From Poindextera sp963719975 (lineage in GTDB: Bacteria > Pseudomonadota > Alphaproteobacteria > Caulobacterales > Caulobacteraceae), in the NCBI GenBank assembly GCA_963719975.1, contig CAVRED010000001.1, forward strand, positions 186,001 to 250,000: a stretch of 64,000 nucleotides of DNA, read 5' to 3'. The first letter of the stretch is position 1. Every line of letters begins with the position of its first letter. Positions 1-7,721 of the stretch are shown here, piece by piece. The position numbers and the translations under genes are program-made. The notes under the pieces were generated by a model. It was not told the origin of the DNA. It did not search any database and saw only the letters and a list, made by a program, of their open reading frames with translations.

Positions 1-950
1 AAGGTCTCCCATTGGTCGGCGGTCAGGAGCTTCTGGGCGATGATCTCTTCGGCGGTCAGGGGCTCGTCATGACCGCCGTCGAAGGCCTTGGAGGTCGGGG
101 TGATGATCGCCGCCGGCAGCATCTGGTTGGCCCGCATGCCGTCCTGCAGGCTGTGGCCATAGATCGCGCGCTGGCCCTTGTCGTAGAGGGTCAGGATCGA
201 GGTGCCGGTGGTTCCGGCCAGATAGCCGCGCACCACCATCTCGACCGGCAGAATGGTCAGGGTCTGCGCGAGCAGCACATTGGGGTCGGGATAGGCCAGG
301 ACGTGGTTGGGGCAGATGTCGGCTGTCTGCTCGAACCACCAGCGCGCGGTCTGGGTCAGCACCTGGCCCTTGAACGGGATCTCCGCCAGGACCTTGTCGA
401 AGGCGCTGATGCGGTCCGAGGCGATGATGATCCGTCGCCCGTCGGGCAGGTCGTAGTTGTCGCGCACCTTGCCGCGATAGTGGTTCGGCAGCTCGGGGAT
501 GCTGGCGTCAGCCAGCACCTCGTTGGCCCTGGCCTTCAGGGTGGCGATGAACGGCTTGGTCATGGCGGTCTCCCTAACAAGATCGATGAGGTCTTCCAGG
601 GAGAGCCGACCTTCACCCGAGAGCTTGGCGCGGGCGACCTGCACCGCCCTGCGCGCCCGCTCCAGGTCGTGGATGCGAACGGCAAGCACGTCCTCCTGCA
701 GGGCGAGCAGAGCCGTCAGGTTTGGCTCGCGCTCGCCGAGGAGTTGGGTGATGCGGGACAACGACAGCCCAAGCAGCTTCAGTGTCAGCACCTGGTGCAG
801 CCGCTCGATCTCGGCGGGGCCATAAACGCGCCAACCGGCCCCTGTGCGCCTTGGGGTCACGAGGCCCTTCCGCTCGTACAGGCGTAACGCCCGCACACCG
901 ACGCCGAGGCGGCGGGCGGCTTCGCTGGGGCTCAAGAAGCGTTCAGTCAT
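1..950 (-). CDS. purC: MerR-type HTH domain in frame with SAICAR synthetase (PurC); 3' end beyond window
   Basis: The frame stays open from ATG 950 to the window edge. The first ~75 residues are a MerR winged-helix DNA-binding domain (RRLGVGVRALRLYERKGL near residues 13-30, then GWRVYGPAEIERL), followed by a helical segment. From residue 130 (ATG at 563) it reads as phosphoribosylaminoimidazole-succinocarboxamide synthase, the purine-pathway enzyme joining CAIR and aspartate: HYRGKVRDNYDLPDGRR, IASDRISAFD, VEMVVRGYLAGTTGTS and PTSKAFDGGHDEPLT are family signatures. No stop separates the two parts. An internal start at 563 with AGGGAG about 8 bases upstream could give a stand-alone PurC, so this is either a real fusion or a MerR gene that lost its own 3' end. 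The PurC identity is firm; the fused product is an inference. Confidence 0.8.
   Translation of the reverse strand, partial: MTERFLSPSEAARRLGVGVRALRLYERKGLVTPRRTGAGWRVYGPAEIERLHQVLTLKLLGLSLSRITQLLGEREPNLTALLALQEDVLAVRIHDLERARRAVQVARAKLSGEGRLSLEDLIDLVRETAMTKPFIATLKARANEVLADASIPELPNHYRGKVRDNYDLPDGRRIIIASDRISAFDKVLAEIPFKGQVLTQTARWWFEQTADICPNHVLAYPDPNVLLAQTLTILPVEMVVRGYLAGTTGTSILTLYDKGQRAIYGHSLQDGMRANQMLPAAIITPTSKAFDGGHDEPLTAEEIIAQKLLTADQWET
561..576 (-). promoter_or_regulatory. Internal ribosome binding site and ATG for stand-alone PurC
   Basis: On the minus strand AGGGAG precedes the in-frame ATG at 563 by about six bases. PurC homology starts right after this ATG, so it is the likely original purC start even though the upstream MerR frame reads through it. 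Confidence 0.5.
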
Positions 951-1067
951 CGTAGGTATGCGTCTCGCTGGACGCTCACACTCATGAGGCCGGACCCAGG
1001 TTCCGGCTCAAGCCCGTTTTGCACGCGAACACAAGCGGACCTGGGATTGACTCCTGAAGGGAGTCCG

Positions 1068-1826
1068 ATGCCCTCAATTCCTATGACGCAGAACGTCTAC
1101 GATCAGCCGGAGTTCTTTGAAGCCTACAGCCGCTTGCGGCGTTCGGTCGAGGGATTGGACGGGGCGGCGGAGTGGCCCGCTGTCCGGGCCTTGCTGCCGG
1201 ATATGCGCGGTCTCGCCGTCATCGACCTTGGCTGTGGCTTCGGCTGGTTCTGCCGATGGGCGCGTGCACAGGGGGCGGCGCGGGTGTTGGGCGTCGACGT
1301 GTCGGAGAAGATGCTCGCCCAGGCCCGAGCCACGACGTCGGATGACGCGATCTCTTACGAACTTGTCGACCTCGAAGGGCTCACGCTGCCAGAGCGCGCC
1401 TTTGATCTCGCCTACAGTTCGCTCGCTTTCCACTACGTCGGGGACGCGGAGCGACTGTTCGCCCAGATACGGCGCGGCCTCGCGGCGGGCGGACACCTGG
1501 TGTTCTCGACCGAGCATCCGATTTTCATGGCGCCGACGGCGCCGGGCTGGTTGACCAATGACGGCGGTCGGAAGACTTGGCCAGTGGACCGGTATCTTGT
1601 GGAGGGGCCTCGGACGACCGACTGGCTCGCCAAAGGCGTCGTCAAGCACCATCGGACGATTGGAACCACCCTCAACCTTCTTGTTCGATCCGGCTTCGTC
1701 ATCGAACACGTGGAGGAATACTGTCCGACACCCGAACAGATCGCCGCCAGGCCTGAGCTGGCCGACGAAATTGAGCGCCCGATGTTTCTGATCGTCCGCG
1801 CCGGCCTGGGGGCCAATGTCCCCTAA
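1068..1826 (+). CDS. Class I SAM-dependent methyltransferase
   Basis: A 252-residue Rossmann-type methyltransferase. Motif I is VIDLGCGFGWFCRWA (about residues 47-61), followed by the acidic end of strand 2 (VLGVDVSEKML) and a DLAYSSLAFHYV segment typical of the UbiE/YcgJ-like group; substrate is not deducible. The frame is open upstream to ATG 984, but ATG 1068 has a GAAGGGAG Shine-Dalgarno at the right distance, while 984 and 1083 do not. It is divergent from the MerR-PurC frame; the 117 bp between them would hold both promoters. Cytoplasmic; no membrane segment or signal peptide. Confidence 0.8.
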   Translation: MPSIPMTQNVYDQPEFFEAYSRLRRSVEGLDGAAEWPAVRALLPDMRGLAVIDLGCGFGWFCRWARAQGAARVLGVDVSEKMLAQARATTSDDAISYELVDLEGLTLPERAFDLAYSSLAFHYVGDAERLFAQIRRGLAAGGHLVFSTEHPIFMAPTAPGWLTNDGGRKTWPVDRYLVEGPRTTDWLAKGVVKHHRTIGTTLNLLVRSGFVIEHVEEYCPTPEQIAARPELADEIERPMFLIVRAGLGANVP

Positions 1827-1913
1827 AAGCCGGAAGCGAGGATGGCAGCCGACCCGAAGCGGACCATCGCACGAACAGCCGACTGCCCGACGGTTTCCGC
1901 GGCCTGGGCAGGC

Positions 1914-1971
1914 GTCAACCTTTCATTGACAACAGCGTCAATATCAGGTTGACTGTCAACCCAGTGTTGAC
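1914..1971. promoter_or_regulatory. Array of six alternating TTGAC/GTCAA half-sites (candidate operator)
   Basis: Half-sites GTCAACC 1914, TTGAC 1926, GTCAA 1937, GGTTGAC 1947, GTCAACC 1955 and TTGAC 1967 alternate in orientation. Most centres are about 11 bp apart, one helical turn. The pair at 1947-1961 is a perfect 7-bp inverted repeat with one central base. The array ends about 12 bp before the start of the zinc-finger/HTH gene, so autoregulation is a reasonable guess. TTGAC is also a -35 core, so one unit may belong to the promoter itself. Confidence 0.5.
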
Positions 1972-1982
1972 GGGAGGCTGAC

Positions 1983-2375
1983 ATGCCGGACGACCCCCAG
2001 ACGAGGCCCTTTGAGGCCCGCTGCAGCTTCTGCCGGAAGGACAACATGGCGGTGGACGTGCTCATCGGTGGGATCGGCGTTTTCATCTGCAATGAGTGCG
2101 TCGACGCGGCCAACGACGCGCTCGCCAAGGCCGGACCGGTCACGACCAAGGTCCCCTATGACGCTGCGAAGCAGCTGCGCGCCAGCGACACCGAGAAGCT
2201 GTTACGGCTGGCTGCTGGAGCGGAGCCGGTTCGCCAGGACATCGCCGACTATCAGTCGCTCAACGTCGACATCCTGCGCGAGCGCGGCGTCAGCTGGGCC
2301 GAAATCGGCCAGGCGCTGGGCGTCAGCCGGCAGGCCGCCTGGAAGCGGTTCGCCACCGGGCCCGAGAGCGACTAG
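1983..2375 (+). CDS. Small protein with ClpX-type C4 zinc finger and C-terminal HTH
   Basis: 130 residues. The N-terminal half is a ClpX-type zinc-binding domain: CSFC at 14-17 and CNEC at 36-39, with the GVFICNECVD context of ClpX. The AAA+ ATPase of ClpX is absent. The C-terminal ~30 residues (VSWAEIGQALGVSRQAAWKRF) look like a helix-turn-helix. In ClpX the finger mediates dimerisation and binds substrate or adaptor, so here it probably serves oligomerisation of a small DNA-binding protein. The start is ATG 1983 with CGGGAGG nine bases upstream. The operator-like array directly upstream supports a regulatory role. No known gene name. Confidence 0.75.
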   Translation: MPDDPQTRPFEARCSFCRKDNMAVDVLIGGIGVFICNECVDAANDALAKAGPVTTKVPYDAAKQLRASDTEKLLRLAAGAEPVRQDIADYQSLNVDILRERGVSWAEIGQALGVSRQAAWKRFATGPESD

Positions 2376-2405
2376 CGCCGGCTGGCGGGAGCGACCGGGG
2401 TGGGT

Positions 2406-2429
2406 GTCCGCTTTGGGTCGGAAGCGGAC
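2406..2429. repeat. Inverted repeat GTCCGCTT / AAGCGGAC
   Basis: Perfect 8-bp arms (2406-2413 and 2422-2429) with an 8-base loop. Further copies of the GAAGCGGACC core occur at about 2445-2454 and 1855-1864. It lies just downstream of the zinc-finger gene, in the gap before the convergent ferredoxin gene, so it may act as a bidirectional terminator or be a short dispersed repeat. Confidence 0.5.
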
Positions 2430-2488
2430 CTTAGCGATCTGCCCGGAAGCGGACCATCCCGATCAGCGTCTAGGCGCCAGGTGGGCCG

Positions 2489-2809
2489 CTAGCCGGCCGG
2501 CTTGATCGTCCAGACGACCAGGCCGTCAAGGTCAGCCGTCATCTTGATCTGGCACGAGAGGCGCGAGGTTTCCCGGCGATCTTCCACCAGCGCCAGCATC
2601 AGGGTCTCCTGTTTGGACGCAGGCGCGAGCTTGCCACCCCAGGCCGGGTCGACGTGCACGTGGCAGGCCGCGCACGTGCAGACCCCGCCGCAATCGGTTT
2701 CGACTTCGGGCACCTTGTTGTCTTGGGCGCCTTCCATGACCGACACGCCCAACTCGAGATCGATCGTACGACGTTCGCCGGTCGATTGAATGTAGGTGAC
2801 GTGAGGCAC
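2489..2809 (-). CDS. [2Fe-2S] ferredoxin, adrenodoxin type
   Basis: About 106 residues. The cluster-binding loop CGGVCTCAACHV has the adrenodoxin spacing (C-x5-C-x2-C), and the fourth cysteine is in SCQI near the C-terminus. Such ferredoxins pass single electrons to P450s, oxygenases or desaturases. The family normally begins two residues before the first strand, which fits GTG 2809 (MPHVTYIQ, AAGGAG upstream). The frame extends to ATG 2887, six bases after the upstream stop, so a 132-residue form coupled to that gene is possible. It is the last gene of the minus-strand flavoprotein operon and is its likely electron carrier. The CYP153 P450 at 32960 is another possible partner. Confidence 0.8.
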   Translation of the reverse strand: MPHVTYIQSTGERRTIDLELGVSVMEGAQDNKVPEVETDCGGVCTCAACHVHVDPAWGGKLAPASKQETLMLALVEDRRETSRLSCQIKMTADLDGLVVWTIKPAG

Positions 2810-2893
2810 TCCGACCTGCTCCTTCCATCCGCCCAGAGGGCTTTGCCAGCCACCTTCGATGGCGGCGCCGCGAGTGGACGCGATCATGGGCCC

Positions 2894-3253
2894 CTAGTTC
2901 GATCCTGCCTCGCCGACCGGCTGTTTCATGGTCTCGCGGCCGCCGGCCAAACCCATCAGTCTCACCGCCCGGAACCACCCGAGCAGAATGATGAACTTGG
3001 CGATCGGCCAGACGATGCCGACGAGGTCGCGCACGCCAATGTGCGTGGCGAGGAAGTCGCAGGCGCCCTTTTGCGTGGCGGTCGTCAGGATCGCGGACCA
3101 GTCCTCGAACCGCATTTGGACTTCGTATTCCCACGGAGCGGGGGAATCCACGACGCCAGTGAGGGACATGAACTCTCCCTTCCGCTCGAGCTTGGCGCGG
3201 TCGAGCCCCATCACCAGCTCTTGGTCGCCGAGACCCTCAGACCAGAAACGCAT
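2894..3253 (-). CDS. Small membrane-anchored protein, paralogue of the upstream gene
   Basis: 119 residues, no recognised family. It begins MRFWSEGLGDQEL, which lines up with MIVWSRGLGKQRL of the gene at 3258-3572; both then have about 60 polar residues and a C-terminal hydrophobic stretch (here LVGIVWPIAKFIILLGW). They look like tandem duplicates that diverged. The hydrophobic tail suggests membrane association. It sits between the flavoprotein genes and the ferredoxin with very short gaps, so it is co-transcribed and may tether or assemble the redox enzymes. Confidence 0.6.
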   Translation of the reverse strand: MRFWSEGLGDQELVMGLDRAKLERKGEFMSLTGVVDSPAPWEYEVQMRFEDWSAILTTATQKGACDFLATHIGVRDLVGIVWPIAKFIILLGWFRAVRLMGLAGGRETMKQPVGEAGSN

Positions 3254-3257
3254 CGCC

Positions 3258-3572
3258 TTATCCCTTGCCGAGCACCGCGCGGAGCCTCGTCGTCAGGAGC
3301 TTCAAGACCAGCCCCGGCGTCGCCACGATCAGCCTCAGGATGAACGGCATGAGCAGGCCGCCGCGCTCGGACAGGAACCGGGCCGTCTCGGGTTTGGCCA
3401 GCTGTTGCACGAAGTCCCTGAGATCAGCCGCGGAGAGCATGACGGCGAAGTCCCAGCACACGGGCTCGATCGTTCCTCTCAGTGTCAGATGATCGGAGGT
3501 TGCGCTCAGGCTCGCGCCCGCCAGATCGAGCGGCAACCGCTGTTTGCCCAGGCCCCGCGACCAGACGATCAT
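3258..3572 (-). CDS. Small membrane-anchored protein, paralogue of the downstream gene
   Basis: 104 residues from ATG 3572, which overlaps the stop of the preceding flavoprotein gene (ATGA), so translation is coupled. The start MIVWSRGLGKQRLPLDLA matches the paralogue at 2894-3253. A C-terminal hydrophobic helix (LMPFILRLIVATPGLVL) is followed by basic residues, as in a tail anchor. The frame stays open upstream to 3995, but that part lies antisense-like within the flavoprotein gene and is not credible. Function unknown. Confidence 0.6.
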   Translation of the reverse strand: MIVWSRGLGKQRLPLDLAGASLSATSDHLTLRGTIEPVCWDFAVMLSAADLRDFVQQLAKPETARFLSERGGLLMPFILRLIVATPGLVLKLLTTRLRAVLGKG

Positions 3573-5218
3573 AGCAGGAACCCCTTTTCGCGCGCGGCGA
3601 CGACCGAGTCCGGCTCCGTCCACCACACCCTCAGGCCGAGCGTCTCGGCCACCACCTTCGCCGCGTTGTAACCGCCGCCGAACGTGACCATCCCGCCAGG
3701 GAATGTGCTGGCGCCGCACAGGTAGAGGTTGTCGATCGGCGTCTTGTAGGACGAACACTGAACGTTGGGCCGCGAGTAGCCCATCTGGGTCATGACGTAG
3801 GCGCCGTGCTTGAACGAGCCGCGCCGCATCTGCGGAATCTTCATCTCGATGCTGACCGGCGTGTAGTCGTATTGCCGGACGATGTCGGCCGGGTTGAAGT
3901 CGGTCATGTATTCGGCGAGCTTGGCCATGAGGCGGTCGCCGTACGCGGTCGACAGCTCCGCCCAGTCGCCAGCCGCCGGCGCGTAGGGTACGCAAGCCTC
4001 GATCCGGCAGACCGCGCCCTCCGGATCGACCTCGCGCGGCGCCTGCGCCGGGTCGAGATCGGTGGTGAAGGTGACGTGGCCGATATCGTGCAGGAGCTGG
4101 CCCTCCATCACCTCCTTCACGTGCTTGACCACGTCTTCAGGAGTCTCGACCCCGAAGACCCTGATGAAGGCCGTCGCCACGCCGGGGTCCAGGCTCTCGG
4201 CCCTGAAGTGCGGTTTGCGTTTGAGGGCGAGGTGGCGAAGGAAGAGCGAGCTCTGCTCCCACTCCCACGTCCGCGCGGTGTTCAGGCAAAGCTTGGAGCG
4301 CGCCAGCACTTCGTCCTCGGGAATGAACGCGCCGAAAGTGGTCACGGGATCCGTCGAGGTCACAATGGCGCGGGCCTCGATTCGGGTGATCGGGCCGTCC
4401 GTGCCGGTGGGGGCGATCTCAACGGCCTTGGCGACGCCGCCCTCGACGACGAACCGCTTGACCTCGTGGTTCTCCAGCACGTCCATGCCGGCCAGGATTC
4501 CGGCCTTCTGGAGGCAGGAGGACAGCCGGTGCGAGCCGCCCCGGACCAGGGTCGCATTGAGCATCCGGTTGAAATAGAGCGGAACCAGGTAGCTGGAGTT
4601 CGATTCCCCCGGATCGATCCCCCACATGCAGACGAGGTAGAGCAGCAGGGCGCTCAGCCCGGGCGTCTCGAAGCCCCAGCCCTCACAGATCTCCGCCGGC
4701 GTCATTTCGGAGACCTTCAGGATCCGCTGGCCGAGCTCGCTCTTCATGTAGGCTGCGGCCAACTGGGCCGAGCCCATGGGCCGCCCGTAGGTGGCGGGGA
4801 TCAGGTACTCGTCGGCGATCTGCTTGTAGTCGAGGTAGACCTCCCGGAAGCGCTCGGCGTCCCTCGCCGAATGCCGGGCGATCGACCGCACTGACTTTTC
4901 GAGGTCGGCGTAGAGCGTGATCGCATCGCCGTTCTTCATCAGCAGCGACGCTTCGGCGTCTGGCCTGATGTAGACGCAGCCGTCGGCCTCGAGCTCCAGG
5001 TCCCGGTAGGGCGGGGCGACGTCGAGCATCAACATGTAGTTGGCGTGGAGGTTGAATCGATAGCCGGAGAACTCCTCCGTCACCAAGGCGCCGCCCGTCT
5101 CGTGGCGCCGCTCGACCACGAGGACCTTCGCGCCGGCCCGGGACAGATAGGCGGCGGCTGTCAGGCCGTTGTGACCCGCGCCGACCACGACGACATCGCA
5201 GCGCTTGGTTTCGGCCAT
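3569..5218 (-). CDS. CrtI/PYROXD2-like FAD-dependent oxidoreductase
   Basis: 549 residues. The N-terminal dinucleotide-binding motif VVVGAGHNGLTAAAYLSRAG (9-28) is followed by the conserved ERRHETGG. The C-terminal FAD-binding region reads NLYLCGASTFPGGMVTFGG with the usual GYNAAK helix. This is the phytoene-desaturase/PYROXD2 superfamily, which dehydrogenates or isomerises polyene or lipid substrates; the substrate is not readable here. It lies 45 bp downstream of a second, distinct member (5264-6967) and overlaps the small membrane-protein gene behind it. Paired flavoproteins with a ferredoxin suggest a multistep lipid or isoprenoid oxidation. Confidence 0.8.
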   Translation of the reverse strand: MAETKRCDVVVVGAGHNGLTAAAYLSRAGAKVLVVERRHETGGALVTEEFSGYRFNLHANYMLMLDVAPPYRDLELEADGCVYIRPDAEASLLMKNGDAITLYADLEKSVRSIARHSARDAERFREVYLDYKQIADEYLIPATYGRPMGSAQLAAAYMKSELGQRILKVSEMTPAEICEGWGFETPGLSALLLYLVCMWGIDPGESNSSYLVPLYFNRMLNATLVRGGSHRLSSCLQKAGILAGMDVLENHEVKRFVVEGGVAKAVEIAPTGTDGPITRIEARAIVTSTDPVTTFGAFIPEDEVLARSKLCLNTARTWEWEQSSLFLRHLALKRKPHFRAESLDPGVATAFIRVFGVETPEDVVKHVKEVMEGQLLHDIGHVTFTTDLDPAQAPREVDPEGAVCRIEACVPYAPAAGDWAELSTAYGDRLMAKLAEYMTDFNPADIVRQYDYTPVSIEMKIPQMRRGSFKHGAYVMTQMGYSRPNVQCSSYKTPIDNLYLCGASTFPGGMVTFGGGYNAAKVVAETLGLRVWWTEPDSVVAAREKGFLL

Positions 5219-5263
5219 CCTGTCTCTCCCCGCTAGGCGGTCTGCGGATGCGTCTTTGCGTGT

Positions 5264-6967
5264 TCAATCAACGGTGAAGCTCTGGGTGACGCCCTGGCGT
5301 CGCAGCAGTTCGGCCGCGCCTTCGAAGGCCGTTGCCCTCCACCATTCCGGACGCTCGACCTCGAGGTCGTCGATGACCTGGCAGGCTGCCGCGTAACCGG
5401 CGCCGAGGTTGGTGTAGTTCGCCACGCCCGTGGACTGGCAGATGTAGAAGTGATCGATGGGCGTCCTCGGCGCGCCGCAGCCGGCGAAGGGTTTCCAACT
5501 CCACATCTGCGCCTCGTTCACCGAACCGCTGGGGTGCATGTTGCCGCCGCAATGCGGGTTCCGGCGCACGTAGTCGTGGGGCGTGTTGACGTAACGGGCC
5601 AGTTTCGAAGTCTTCAGGTTCGGCAGGTACTGGACCAGCACGTCCTCCACTTTGTCCGCGTAGGACTCGCGGAGGTCATCCCATTTCTCCGGTCCGCCAA
5701 GCGGGCGGATGTCGTAGGGGACCATGGCCCAGGTCAGAAGGGTGTACTGCCCCGGCGGCGCCTGGGTCGGGTCGGCGATGCTGTAGTTGAAGGCCCCGCC
5801 CCACACGACCGGCGGATCGGGAGGGATATCCCTGACCATGCAGCCGTCGATCAGTCGCGCGGCGTCGTCCAGGGTCTCGGCGCCGAAGTTATAGACGAAG
5901 GTGTTGTTCACCTCCGGGAACTTGGCCGACGCCGCAAAGTCGGGCCGCTCGCCCATCACGTAGTAGTTCGTGAACAGGCTGGAGCCTCGATAGTCGAACC
6001 TCTTGAGGGCGACCCGCGCAGCCGCGGGCAGATGCTCTTCGCCGATCAGGCCGAAGAAGGTGGGCTTGGCGCTCAGGTCGCTGATCACCGCCCTGGCGGC
6101 CTTGAACTCCGCCTCGGGATAGGTGGCCGACTTCGACAGGACGACGCCCTTGACCTCGTTGTTCTCGATGACCGCTTTCTCGACGGCACAGTTGTAGAAG
6201 ATCTTTCCGCCGTAGTGCACGAAGCACCGCACCAGGGAGTGGGTGAGGTCGTGGCTGCCGCCGCGCGCGGTGTAGGCCCCCTCCGCGGTGAACGTGGTCA
6301 GGAAGGCGAGGACCGCTAGCGGGCCGGCGATCCGACTGCTTATACCATCCAGCCCGCCGGTGGAGGCATAGCTGAGCAGCCCCAGCTTGACCTGTTCGTT
6401 CTCGAACAGGCAGTCGGCGAACTCGACACCCGTCATCCAGATCCAGTCCTTCGGCAGGATGGGGATGGATTGGCTGGCGTCCAGGAAGGCCAGGAAGCTC
6501 TCGTCGGTCTGCCGGCCCGTCGGTCCGCCCCGCCCCATGAGGGGCGTCATCCGCCCGAAGAAGTTGACGATCTTGCGGAAGGTTTCGGCGTCGTTCGGAG
6601 ATATGCGCTGCCAGGCTTCGTAGGTCTCGCGAGCATCGCGGCCCGAGAACAGCAGGGCGTTCCCGTCCAGGAAGGGATAGAAGTAGGCGTACTTCGCGCC
6701 AGGCGGCCTCAGCAGCTCGAGGCCAAACCGCTCCAGTTCGAGGTCCACGTAGGCCGGGCTGTAATGCGGCATCAGCAGGGAAGCGTGCAGATTGAGCTTC
6801 ACGCCCGGATAGAGCACCTCCTCGGTCGAACAGAAGGTCCCGGACTCGTCTCGCCGTTCGAATATGGCGGTCTGTAGGCCGGCCTTCTGCAGGTAGGCCG
6901 CCACGGCGAGGCCGTTGACGCCGCCGCCAACAACGATCACGTCATACTGCTGCTTTGGCGCGGTCAT
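5264..6967 (-). CDS. CrtI-like NAD(P)/FAD-dependent oxidoreductase, first gene of redox operon
   Basis: 567 residues. The Rossmann motif VIVVGGGVNGLAVAAYLQKA is at 10-29. The carotenoid-desaturase-like C-terminus has FYICQSTGVANYTNLGAGY, close to the family FAD motif. Same superfamily as the next gene but clearly diverged: longer mid-region and CGGNMHPSGSVNE before the C-terminal motif. It is the promoter-proximal gene of the set running to 2489. Upstream, 6968-7309 is non-coding and would hold the promoter. Substrate unknown; a lipid, carotenoid or terpenoid desaturation is the family-based expectation. Confidence 0.8.
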   Translation of the reverse strand: MTAPKQQYDVIVVGGGVNGLAVAAYLQKAGLQTAIFERRDESGTFCSTEEVLYPGVKLNLHASLLMPHYSPAYVDLELERFGLELLRPPGAKYAYFYPFLDGNALLFSGRDARETYEAWQRISPNDAETFRKIVNFFGRMTPLMGRGGPTGRQTDESFLAFLDASQSIPILPKDWIWMTGVEFADCLFENEQVKLGLLSYASTGGLDGISSRIAGPLAVLAFLTTFTAEGAYTARGGSHDLTHSLVRCFVHYGGKIFYNCAVEKAVIENNEVKGVVLSKSATYPEAEFKAARAVISDLSAKPTFFGLIGEEHLPAAARVALKRFDYRGSSLFTNYYVMGERPDFAASAKFPEVNNTFVYNFGAETLDDAARLIDGCMVRDIPPDPPVVWGGAFNYSIADPTQAPPGQYTLLTWAMVPYDIRPLGGPEKWDDLRESYADKVEDVLVQYLPNLKTSKLARYVNTPHDYVRRNPHCGGNMHPSGSVNEAQMWSWKPFAGCGAPRTPIDHFYICQSTGVANYTNLGAGYAAACQVIDDLEVERPEWWRATAFEGAAELLRRQGVTQSFTVD

Positions 6968-7309
6968 GCACGTGCCTCGCTGTCGTGTGGCGGGCAGAGA
7001 GGGGCATAGCCCCAGGTCCGCCTTTCGATGAGGACGATGCCCCTCCAGCCCTGCGACGCCTTGATCTAGCGCAACGGTGTGTCGTCAGCCCGCCGGTGGG
7101 TTAGCCTCCGGGCGTCGCGCCCGCTGGTCGATCGCAGATCCGACCTCGACGGGGGACTGCCGCGAATGTCCGCTATCGGCGGCTCCGCTGACCTGGGCGC
7201 CGGTCGGCTCGGACAGCAGCAACGTTCGTTGCTGTCTTAGGGTCGGCGAAAGTAGCGGCTCGAGCGCCGTCGCGGGCGTATCGCCGACGTTCGGGTTGAA
7301 GCCTGGACC
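6968..7309. other. Intergenic region between trxA and the redox operon
   Basis: 342 bp with no credible gene. It contains the hairpin listed at 7217-7234 and must contain the promoter for the flavoprotein operon, but no convincing -35/-10 pair stands out. Confidence 0.5.
7217..7234 (-). terminator. Hairpin CAGCAACG-TT-CGTTGCTG downstream of trxA
   Basis: Perfect 8-bp arms around a 2-base centre, about 75 bases after the trxA stop. There is no clear T-run, so it is a weak terminator candidate; a symmetric protein-binding site is an alternative. Confidence 0.35.
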
Positions 7310-7648
7310 CTACGCCGCCGGCGCTCTGACGCCGGTTTCGCTCAGCCACTCCAGGATCTTCTGCTTGGGCATGGCGCCGACCTTCATCGAGGCCATCTGC
7401 CCGTCCTTGAACAGCATCATGGTCGGGATGCCGCGCACGCCGTAGCGCGAGGGCACGGCGGGGCTGTCCTCGATGTTCACCTTGGCGACGGTGACCTGGT
7501 TATGCAGCTCTTCGGCGATCTGCTCCAGCGCCGGGGCGATCTGCTTGCACGGGCTGCACCACTCGGCCCAGAAGTCCACCAGGACCGGCTTGTCGGACTG
7601 CAGCACGTCCTGCTCGAAGCTCGCGTCGGTAACGGTGACAGTGCTCAT
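7310..7648 (-). CDS. trxA: Thioredoxin
   Basis: 112 residues with the thioredoxin fold signatures: VLVDFWAEWCSPCKQIAP (active site about residues 29-34), the cis-proline segment YGVRGIPTMMLF, and a glycine-containing C-terminal helix. It reduces protein disulfides in the cytoplasm using thioredoxin reductase. The active site is WCSPC rather than the usual WCGPC; the Gly-to-Ser change between the cysteines can shift redox potential. It follows addA by 73 bp in the same direction, the order known in Caulobacter relatives. Confidence 0.93.
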   Translation of the reverse strand: MSTVTVTDASFEQDVLQSDKPVLVDFWAEWCSPCKQIAPALEQIAEELHNQVTVAKVNIEDSPAVPSRYGVRGIPTMMLFKDGQMASMKVGAMPKQKILEWLSETGVRAPAA

Positions 7649-7721
7649 CTTGAGACAAACTCCTCCGCGCGAGTCAGCCGCGCCAATTCGAGCCGCGATC
7701 TAATCAGACCATCTGTTGCTA

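Noticed and set aside
12..887. Plus-strand open frame opposite MerR-PurC
   Set aside because: Codon-by-codon mirror of the real gene; no recognisable protein and it stops inside the MerR domain.
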